A stretch of DNA of 64,000 bases, from the NCBI RefSeq assembly GCF_000004195.4, contig NC_030678.2, positions 62,527,378 to 62,591,377 on the forward strand. Reading direction: 5' to 3'. The notes below the pieces were generated by a model. The model saw only the letters and a list, made by a program, of their open reading frames with translations. It did not search any database and was not told the DNA's origin. The DNA comes from Xenopus tropicalis (taxonomy: Eukaryota > Chordata > Amphibia > Anura > Pipidae). Numbering within the stretch: position 1 is the first letter of the stretch; the number at the start of each line of letters is the position of its first letter. The position numbers and the translations under genes are program-made. Below, piece by piece: positions 11,701-23,700 of the stretch.

Positions 11701-14700
11701 TTTACATCAAACATACAACATTGCACACAAATACTAATTGATACAGGAGGTAAAGCGCCAAGAACATTGCTTATGAATCAATTTTGTGTTTGTATAATAT
11801 TATCAAACCTACCCAGGGGATCACTAACTTAAAATGATTTGGAGGGTGTAGCCTGTATGCTTAAAACCCAGTGTTCTCCACCCAAGCATAGCTTGTAAAG
11901 AAAATGAAAGAAAAGACAAAAATAGTGTACAAAGAAGGGGCATTAACTAAATGGGAAATATTTCATATTATTTTTGTTTGATTTAGCTTGGGGGTCTGGG
12001 AGCACAGGAGAAGTAAACAAGCTAGATGATTCTATCAGAAAATATGAAATGGGCATTTTATCTTTCTATATACTGCTGGGCTTGGTTTGAAACATTAGGG
12101 GTTACAGTAAAAAACAACTCAAGTGATATTTATTAAAAACATTAGAAAATCAAGTTATAATAACATTTTATTCTTACATGCTATGTAATACTTAATATAT
12201 AGCCTACAAATGTTGCATAAAGATTTTGATTATGCAATAGTTTAAACTCACCTTTCCCATTTCAAACTCCATGCAAGCAATGACAACAACCTAAACATAG
12301 AACAGATCTGATCATAATAAAATCGATTTACGCAGATTCTAAGAATTGTTATATGTCATATAAGGAAAACTTCTCAACAGCTAGATACAAATGGGCAAAA
12401 CGGAAACAAAATAGGACAGGCTGCAGACCCAGGAACAGTGAGGGGTGGTTGAACTGGGTAGAAGGTACTGGTTCTACACATCTTGCATGCAGTTTCCAGC
12501 TAGCTACTACTTGGAGCAAAAACCAATAAAGACAATAAAGGGGCTGAGAGGGTTTTGACAGGCTCTCATAATCAGTATACTTTCTGCAATATCAGCATTC
12601 TACTGCTAGGAAGACAGGAACAAGTAATAAAATATGTAAAATTTGAAGGAACAATGGGATGTGTGTGGACTGTGAATTGGTCTTGGCCTGAGAATCCTCC
12701 TAGCAAGCTGTCACTAAAGAATGAGTAAAAGGGAATAAGCCAGAATACATAATCAGGAACACTTTAGACTAGGAAAGGTTTTGGGCCTAAGCTTTCCAAC
12801 ATATTTCAACTGGGAGGAGAACTAAAGCCAGGCTAAATAGGCAGGAACAGCAAAGGCTAAATGCCTCACTGACAACACGCTACCACTATGGTGAGAATCT
12901 AAGTCATGCTGAATGCCCTGGAACCTCATAATGCATGGCTTTATTCTTTAGTAATAAAGAAGGAATATTCTTCTTCTTACATTCTTGCTATATGCCTATT
13001 TTTGGTTTAACGTATCGGATTGTATTCAAATTTCAAAGCAGAGACATTAGCATAAAAATGTTACCTCAATTTTGTATTCCCAAATCATTCTCCAGAAGTC
13101 AACAAGAGTGTTTGGAAGAGGTCCTTGAGTAGCAATATAGGCCCTGGGGTAGTAGACACCCTGCAATACATACATTCAAGGGAAGTTAATTTGGTTGTTC
13201 TGAATTCAGCAATATAGCCATTATATTTTAAAGGCAAATTATTAAAGATAAATTAAAGATGAAAAATAAAATGTATTATTACCTCTAGTCATAAACAGGT
13301 GTACACCTAAAACACTTAAAATATTTTTAAGAGGGAAATTTAGTCTTAATTCAAAATTGTGTAACTCAGTTTGAATTGGTAATCCTAGTAAGATGCTTCT
13401 AATCATGAGGTGACCAATAATGTCTCCATTTAGTCAGGCTGACACTGACCTAATTGCCCATTCATGGGAGGATTTATGGCATCTGGGAGGGGCAATTCTC
13501 CATGTTAGCCCATAGCAAGTAGATGGACAATGGACAAATGTGATAGTATAATGTGCTGCAGGTTTGCTATATGAGACTTTTATATATTATATTGTTTACA
13601 GTTTACTGGCAACAGTTGTATAGGTGTTCTATAATTTAGGCGATTCCACTTTTCCACTATAGAGACCAACAGCAAAAATACCATGTTTTTGTCACTGATT
13701 AAAAAGTAATGGTAGCAAAACACTGACAAATCTTCTATGGCTGTAGCCTAAACAAGCTTTTCGATTTAAGGGTAATTAATTTAACCACTTGCCTTGTGAC
13801 ACTTGCTCTGATCCTGCATGTACAGCTAGTATCAGCCTGTAAGGAACTATTGGGACTTTTGGCAATTACTCATTCTGTTCCCTTTAAAAGGACCTTGCTG
13901 GATCATTTTGCAAATTTTGCTAATTTTGTTAATCTGTATCCTGTGTTGTTCCTGACCTTGTTAGGGCTCTGGCACACGAGAAGATTAGTCGCCCGCGACA
14001 AAACTCCCTGTTCGCGGGCGACTAATCTCCCCGGATTGCCATCCCACCGGCGAAAATGAAAATCGCCGGTGGGATGGCATACGCTGCGGCGCGATTTGAC
14101 TGAAATCGCGCAATTTTCCTCTCGAGGCAAATTGCGCGATTTCAGTCAAATCGCGCCACCGCGTATGCCATACCACCGGCGATTTACATTTTCACCGGTG
14201 GGATGGCAATCCGGGGAGATTAGTCGCCTGAGACACGGGCGACTAATCTCCCCGTGTGCCAGAGCCCTTATGCAAAGTGCTGTTCCTGAGTTCTTGGTAA
14301 TCTGTGTTCCTGTACCTTGAGTTTCTACCATTAGATCTCCCATTAACCCAGCCATAATTCGAGCACACCAGCTGCAGTTTAAGAACAATTACCTTGATAA
14401 AGTTGGCATTAATATAATCTGTATCTTCATCTGATGTGATCAATGACAGTTCCACGCGACTGTGTTCAACTGTAAAAATAAACTTCAGGTAAGCTTCAAA
14501 ACTTAAATTTAAATATTATTTTTGGATGTTGAAGTAATATGTAAAAGAGTCAGTATTCTACACACGTATATTTACTAAGCCCACTGATCTAAAATCAATT
14601 GCTTTCATATGATAGTTTTCACCCCTCTGCAGGCAAGAGGCCCATACCTATCAGGCAGTTTTCTGAAGTTTGTGGGATAGGAAATGATCCTGGTATTCAA

Positions 14701-17700
14701 CAAGAGGATCTCAAGAAAATGTAAATTAAACTGGCACATAGGGGTTACCCAAGTACTTCAGAATAATATACAACAGGTTCAAAAGAAAAGAGTAATTAAC
14801 AAACAAAGAGATTGTAAAGGAAATGGACAACTTCTCAATATCATGCCCACAGCAATCATTTTCATATGATTCTTACATCATGGAGAGGAGACACCATAGG
14901 TAGCAAATTGGTACATACCGAAGTACCACCTATACCTAGGAAGTTATGCTTCCTGGGACCACCAAGTGAGGGTATGTTCTGGTGTAGGGGTTGTTTACAG
15001 TGCTGCTTTGTCATGGTGGTCTTGGATTTCAATAATCTGGTTATGGAAAGGTTCTTTAAGATTGATGGACACAATACATGTGACACAAACTTTGTAATTT
15101 AAGTGTTGGTTCGTCCATGCAATTTGATCTATGTGAGAGAGACCACACAGAAAATGTGAAAGAGGTTCTCCCAACATAAGTCAACCATTAACACTGGTAT
15201 TAGAACTCTCCAGTGTCACAGCACTGTCTAGAGATGGGTTATACATCAGAGGACATAAAATTTCAGATGATACAACACATTCCACCTATGAAAAAGGAAG
15301 AGGATGATATTTAGTCCTTTAAAGGAAAACTTTACCCCCAAACAATGTAGGTCTCTATAAAAATATATTGCATAAACAAGCTCATATTTAAACCACAGTC
15401 AAATGTAAAAGGACTTGGAAAGCAACACAAGCATCATTAAAGTTAATGGAGCTGCCAAATAAGGGCTAAGATTGGCTATTAGATAGCCTGTATGCACACT
15501 GTCAGCTTACAGGAGGCTTTATTTGGTAGTAAATCTTGTTTTATTCAACCAAAACTTGCCACCAAGTCAGTAATTCAAAAGTAATTACCTGCTTGGGGAC
15601 ACTGAGCGCAACATCCCAGGGGTTGGGAAGCAACATGTTGCTCAAGAGCCACTGGTTGGGGATCACTGATCTAAATAAACCATTTTCATAAAAATATACC
15701 TCTTTAGTACTATGTGCTGTTGGATACTACTAAATAGAAAACTGCCATTTTAAGAATTAAAGGGAAACGAAAGGCAAAATCACTTGGGGGTGCCAAAATG
15801 TTAGGCACCCCCAAGTGACTTTAACCGCTTACCTCGTACCCCGGGCTGGTGCCCCTGTTAGGAGAAAACAGCACCAGCCCGGGGCACCTGGAGCGGATCG
15901 CTTCCTTCTTCCGGCTTCCATTGCTGGAATGCCAGCAGTGGGCGCATGCGCAGTAGAGTGAAAAGCCGACTTTAATGTTTAAGTTCGGCCTTTCACTCTA
16001 CTGCGCGTATGCGCGCAGCGAATCAGGAAGAAGCAAGCGCCGGCAGCTACCCCGGGCTGGTGCTGTTCCCTCCTCACAGGGGCACCAGCCCGGGGTAAAA
16101 GGTAGGTGGTCAAAGTCACTTGGGGGTGCCTAACATTTTGGCACCCCCAAGTGACTTTGACTTTCTTTTTCCTTTAAGGGCCACCTTCTGGGATTATAGG
16201 ATTCACAGTGCATACAAACAAGCCAAGGCACATATACATGCTAGGCCAGCGGGTAATGACAAAGGAGGCTTCAGCTCAAAACAAAGTATTCTTACAAGTA
16301 CTGGTTATGTCAGAACCAGTTAATAGTTTATACTTAACTTATACTTAAAAAGAAGCCAATGTCATACTTACAGGGAAGTATATCTTTATACCGATTCTTC
16401 TTAAAGTTTTCAGGTTTTTCTGCAGATTTGGTAGAATAGTTGTTGTCGGCTTTGTGCTTTGCAGACTGTCTTTTTAGATTCTACCACCAGAATATGAAGA
16501 GAGTATATTTATATACATAGATAGTAACTCAATTTTGCATTTTCTATAACTACTGTGCATAGGATTCATTTATTGATTACTGCACATCATTGCAGTGGCC
16601 TATAGCAATTCACTTGCTGGTTACGCAATGAGAATAAATGTTTGATAAATTGTGATTGGTTATAGAACTTTTGCAGTCTGCGCTAATGTAAGTAACTGAG
16701 CACAAGTAATTGATGTTGCTTTGCATGCTTTATTAGAAATCTTATTAGGCAAAGTAATTATTGTAGGACTTTACCCTCCTTCCTTAAATATAAAAATGTT
16801 TCTAGCAATACCCTTAGATCACTTAGGGGCAGATGTATAAAAAGGTGGGTTTAGCCTCATCCACTTCCTAGTCATTTCTATGGGATTTTTAAAAGTGTAT
16901 TTATCAAGTGGTGAACGCTTTATAAATACACTTACTTAAACACACAAAAATCCCATACAAATAAATAGAAAGTGGGTGAGTTTTTCTGTGGTAAAATCTA
17001 AACTTGCATTTTGATAAATCATCCCCTTAGTGTTAATATAATAATACTACTTAACTCATCTCCTCATCTTGTCAGTTTAAGTTATGAGTATTAGTTTAAG
17101 CTTGTCAGATTAAGTTATGAGAATCATGATTCTGTCATGATTTTTATTGTGTACTTTTTATTTCTAAATTACAGTCTACATAGCAAATAACTCACCCACT
17201 TTCTGTTCATTTGTATTCGATTTTTAGAAGCGTATTTATCAATGAGTGCTATTCTAATACATACCATTTTTAGCAATACAGGCGTCAGGGAGCTGCTATC
17301 TTACTACCTTTCCATTATTCTGCTTATTGGCTGCTGGGGAGGGGTGGCTTTACTCCAATTTGCAGTGCAGCAGTAAAGTGTGACTGAAGTTTATTAGAGT
17401 CACATGTTTGTGGCACCCTGGGAAATGAAGAACTTTGGGATAAAAGCTATCTGTATGTGTGGGCTCTTGTTAAAGGTACTGAATATATACAATATTAAAC
17501 AGAATATCAGTTCCACATATATAAATTCAAAATAAAAATTATAACATTTATTTGGTGAACATAAATAAATAATAAAGAAAGGAAAAACACCACTGCTGTT
17601 TGGTATGGTATGTTTTATTAAATGTCTATGTGCATTAAAGTGGACCTGTCACCCGGGCATAAAAAGCTGTATAATAAAAGTCCTTTTCAAATTAAACATG

Positions 17701-20700
17701 AAACCCAAATTCATTTTTTTATTAACACATCCATACCCATTATAAAAGCATTAAAAAATCCTAGCTGTCAATCAAATATTGCTTGCCCCACCTCTATGTC
17801 TTAGGCATAGAGGCGGGGCAGACAATAACTTTAGCTTTCCATTCAGCACTTCCTAGATGTCACTGCACATCTCACTTTTCCCCTCCCTCCTCCTCATCTA
17901 ACTGTGTAGCCAGTACAAGGGCATGGGCATCGGGTCCCCCATTCTGGCACATAAACAAGATTTTGGCATGATACAAAGCTTGCCTTAATAACAGTGTCCG
18001 CAAAATGGTGCCTGCCTGCTTGCTGTGATTGAGTAATTCCAAGACGGAAAGAAACAAGATTTATATTATTTAAATAGAGTAAGTAAAGTTTATTTTGCTC
18101 AACTAACAATATAGAAAATAATTTGGACTTATTTCTTAGGGTGACAGGTCCGCTTTAAATGTTGCTGCACTCCTCACATTCCCCCTCCCTCCTCACCATC
18201 TAATTTTGTTACCAGTGCATAGGCATGAGCATCAGGTCCCCCCCAAACTGGCACAGAAATGAAATTTTGGCAAGATACAAAGCTTGCCTTAATAACAGTG
18301 TCCACAAAATGACGACTGTCTTCTTGCTGCAATTGTGAATTTTAAGGCTAAAGAAAATAAGATTAAAATAATTTTTATAGTGTAAGTGAAGTTTATTTTA
18401 CTTGACAAACACAATAGAAAACAATTTGGAATTATAAACACCCAAACACAACCCTGTATGTATGATGAATACATATACAGAGAGAACATAAAATAATGTC
18501 TGTATATGTATTCACCACAATTAACAAAAGCACAAGAGGTTCAGTTCACTAGAGACTGGCCCCCAGCAACTATTGGGGTTTACTTGTTATGGAACAGTCC
18601 TTCCACTCACTAATGGAGTATGTTGCCATGGGTGAGTTAGTGTGCTGGAAAATTGCACACAACACCACGTTAAAATCATTTAATGCCCATTCCTTAAAAC
18701 GTACCATTAAAAAAGCACCATGCCATAAAGTATGGTAATAACAAGCAAACATAAAGTATAGACATATTAAATAAAAAATAGCATTAATAATACAGGTATG
18801 GGATCCATTATCTGGAAACTGGTTATCCAGAAAGTTCCAATTATGAACACAGACTCCATTTTAAAATGTAATATTAAAAAAGTGCCTTGTACTTGATCCA
18901 AACTAAGATAGTTAATCCTTATTGGATTATTATTATAGGAACAATCCTATTGGGTTTCTTTAATGTTTAAATTATTTTTTAGTAACCTTAAAGCATGGAG
19001 ATCCAAACAACGGAAAGATCCCTTATCCAGAAGACCCCAGGTCCCAAGCATTCTGGATAACAGGTCCCATACCTGTATTATGATATTTCTATCACTTAAA
19101 TATACACATTTTTCAACTGACTCCAATTCATTATGTTTCATTTGATGTATATTTGTGTCATTGCTATTACCACACTTTAAAAAGATAAACAATGTAAAGC
19201 AGCTGGAAGTATAGATCTCTATAGTATACTTTGTAAAGCGTCTTGACACATTTATCTTAAGATATACTAGTTAATTCAGCTTGTATATTACAAATACAGA
19301 TATATCTTTAGTAAACACATTTTCTTACTACATTTTGTAGTTTGCAATAGGAAACAGCACCTTCCCCTTTCTGCTGCTTTAAATAACCTCATGGCGTACA
19401 GTATTACTGTCTCAGATTTGGCTTCTTAGTTGTGTGAATCGCTGTAAACAATTCTACAAAATGAATAAGTATCTAGCTATGTCAAGCATTGCTATAACAA
19501 ACTAACTAGAACCCACATTCTGTTTGATTAAAACAACAGACCACCCAAAAGTCTATCTTAACCTAATTTTCCACGTTTTCTGCCATGGATCTCTGGACTG
19601 TGGTGAAAATAGCAACCTGGCAGGCATTAAACATGCTTGCAACAATAACAAGGGCATGTAGGACATAAGAAATTCTATGGATGTTAGTGTTGGGAACTTC
19701 AGATCATAATGCATGCCTATAGTTAGTTTGCTTCTTTCCTATATAAAGCAGATTAGAAGCCAAGCATTATAATTAATATTTTGATTAAAAAGAATAGACT
19801 AAGCAGTTGAAAAGAGATACACTGCTTCTGTACATTTTTCATTTTTGTCTTTCCTGGCATCTTCCATTCCCGCATTTAAGTCCCATATGTTAGCCCTAAG
19901 TAAATACTGGTGGTCACATTTTTTTATAGACATGTATCCCCTTCATGACTACATATTATGACTACCTCAAAAACAATTCTTTTTATTAAGGCTAAAGAAC
20001 TAGCAGACTTGTATACTGTTCACACAATTCAAAGGCAGATACAGTAACTAGTGGTTTTATTAATGGAAAGAAAAAAAACGAGTCATTATCTTTTAAAATC
20101 ATTTAATATACTGTATATATATATGTTTATTTTTAGGGGCTATGGTACAAAGGTTGTTGGCTTCTCTTTGGGTAACTGAAGCTTCCTTGATGCTCTCTTC
20201 ATGGAAAGCTGAGGTATTACCTGTGAGGAAAAGATTCCTGAACACAGATGGATTAGAAGGGAATATCTTTTATATGATCAAGAGTCTGCCAGCCCTAGTG
20301 CAGTGGCCAGATGAGGAGAATTTCACATGAGTAGCAGATATGGTTCATGTGTCAGAGAAAGGGGAACCCAAGACTTGAAGTAAAAGAACAAGACAAAATC
20401 AAAAATGTCTGTGAGTGTGAGGCGGGGGGGGGGATGTGACTGCACTGAGAACTGCGGATCATATTTTTCATATGCTGGTATGGAGGGTACGGGGGTACCT
20501 TGTTCATTTATAAAGGTCTCACAGAGCAGAATTATTTGCACAGTGAACATATTAACCCTGCCCTTGTTTATATTTATAAAGACTGGGCATTTAATGTGCA
20601 AACAATTGCCAATTTGTTATTCGCAGAGCGAAATATGGCATAATCGTAAATTGTAAATATTTATGCGCACACAACTGTGTTTGAATTACCCCACAACTTT

Positions 20701-23700
20701 GGTGGCATGAAAAATATTTGCTAAACTGATTTCGCAAATTGCGACTTTATATTCGCAAAGTGAAAATTGGCACTTTATACATGCGCTACAAATATGCACA
20801 TTGGCCATGCTCATGCAAACCTTAACTTCATTTGCAAGCCATTTGTATGTATGTATATGTATAACTTTATTTATAAAGCGCCACAAGGGTACGCAGCGCT
20901 GTACAGTCTTACAGAATACAAAATTACACACAGGGAGGACAAGTGATATAATAAATAAATACAATAAATACATATATGTATATATATATATATATAAGTG
21001 CCATGTGGTATGAGACACAGTAGAAAGGAGGTCCCTGCCCCGTAGAGCTTACAATCATTTGTGAATTTTTATGCAAAATTCGCATTCTACAGTGCTTCGG
21101 AAAAAGATGGTCACAGCAGTGCAAAATTTAACCGTTTAGGGGAAAACTTGCACAAAAAAAACATATTCGCTGTGTTAATTTTATAAATGACCCCCCCTTG
21201 AGTTCATTCTATGCCCACCTTAAAAGCATGTCTTAGTAGATTTTATTTTGCTAAAATGTGGCCAACAATGTTGCTCTCCACAGTACTTTGGTCCCATATC
21301 CCCTTTTTTTATAGTTTTGTACTTAAGCACAGCTATTCTGACAGAAGAATGGACAAAAACCCACGTGACTGCAACACCCACACACCCTTCCCCTTAATGG
21401 TTGTCTGTGCCATTAAAAATAGGTTTTGGTCTGGGCAGTCTCTCTCTCTTTTAATAGGCCACAAACAGGGGAGGATTAAGCCTGTGGAACCAATGCTGTG
21501 CTCTTTGAAATCTCTCTCTCCTATAAAAGCTAATATTGGGAAAGGATTATGCTCTATGAATGCCCTGGTCTGAAAACACTTATCCCAAGAAATGCAGGAA
21601 CTATGCAGGGATGCTATGAAAAATAAGGTAAATACCCACCATATGTGCTTTACCTTGACATGGTTTGGTGGCTTGCCAGTTTTGTGATCATAACTTTGTA
21701 ACTTTAAATATTCCGTTTTGAAAATATATGCAATTGCATGGACACTAAATTACTAGTGAAACAGGGGACAGGGGAATATGCATCGATCAATCCCCTTCAT
21801 TACAGTACTGCCCTATCTCCACAAGCTTCAATCTAATTCAGAGCTGAGACTTATGACACAATGTAAAGTTAAGAATGGCCAAAAACTGAGTTTAACCCAG
21901 TAGCCCCTCCTAACCTTTGGAGGAGAGGTTCCACTTGAAAAACAAAGTGAAATTTGGGTTGAATGCTTATTAGCTGTCCTGCACTGTAGCCCCTGCTAAA
22001 TTCAGTTAAAGGTTATTTGATTTGTAAACATGACCCTTCTTTTTGAGACATCTGAGAACAGAAAGGAGCAGTGTTTATGTTGGCAAAGCAAGTGTAATAT
22101 ATTTTAACTATTTGCCACAGTGTGTTTAAAAGATGTTTCACTTGTTTTGTCAACTTTGTTCCTTCCTGTGCCAAATAGGTTCTAATTTTTAGTGCATGAG
22201 GGTTTCATAAAGAAAAGCAAAGTCTACAAATATTTAAGCCAGACATGCAAATATACTTCTGGCAGGTGAAACATATAAGCTACAAGGCTGATATTAATTA
22301 ATTCAGATTCGTATTACATGACATGAGAGTATTTACTGTATTCTTACTCTCTAAAATATTACAGTTCCTTGGTGCTTCTCAGTAGCAGAAGTTCCATCTC
22401 TGACAGCATGCTCCCTACTAAAATCTTTTTTAAAGTTTATCAAAATTTGACAGACTAAGGGCCTTCACAGGTGAGGTGCTTTTTTGCCCATGGAAAATCT
22501 CCTCTCCCACGGGCGATAAAGTGCCCTAAAATACAAGCCTACCAGCATCTATTGGAATTTCCGAATGTAAAACACTTTACACGTGGGGATCCAGGGTAAT
22601 CATACCAAAATGCTTTTTATTGCGCATGATTACTCAGGATTGCTGCATGTAAAGTACTTCCAAGAGTTTTGTGACCCACAGAAGAGGAGTTTTCTTGTGG
22701 GCAATACAGAGTACCATCTGTCATAGCCCTGATTACCCACACAGGTATGGGATCTCTTATCTTTGAAGAGGGGAAGAAGCACACCAGTGTGTCGGCAATG
22801 CCTTTAAATAATTTATTTGCTTTAAATGGGGATTGTCGAGTCACATAATTGAATGGCTGCTTGGGACTGTTTGGTATTGCAGCTGTGATGGGGTTAATGG
22901 GTCACATGATAGTGTCACATGGTCTGTTAAGGTATTTAATGAGTAAATTGTTCACTTGTGTGTATTGCACCTGAAGAAGGGGTCACCCCCGAAAGCTTGT
23001 GCTGTTTGTTCATTTCTGCAAATAAATTATTTAAAGGCATTGCCGACACACTGGTGTGCTTCTTCTCTGCAAAGATATATGGAAAAAGGCTTGGGAGCAG
23101 CCATGGAAGTCAAGCACCCTCTGAGAACATGTATGTAAGTGGTGTGCTGAAGATTTTTCTTTATGGGATCACTTATCCCATTAAACCCATTATCCAGAAA
23201 GCTCCAAATTATGGGAAGGCCATCTCCCATAGAGATTAATTTAGGCAAACAAAAAATTATTTTCTTTATCACAGTAAAAAAAAAAAAAAATTACCTTGTA
23301 CTTGATTTAAAATAAGAGCTCAAAGAGACCGGAAATGACTACGGACATACTTCAAAATTCTTAGTGCAACTGTTCCCCATTTGTGGCAAAGCACTCAAAC
23401 AGTTGTGATAATTTTGGTGAATTGAATGCAGTTGTGGTAGGCGCAGTGCAATTGTATCAAGAGCATTGCTCTTTTGCAACCGCAATAACGCTGGAATTCT
23501 GGGAAAAGATTGCATTGTGGGAATAAAACAAGTCAGTTGAGCTTAAAATTCATACAGTAATTCCTACAGTACCAGTGGTAGCTCCAGATTGCCCTCAGTG
23601 CATAGCAATTAATAAAATCTTTAATTTCCTAGCTTGTAGTAGAAATTGCTAACTGCTCATTGGATGCTATTGGCAACTGCACATTTACCTTCTGTGTTTG

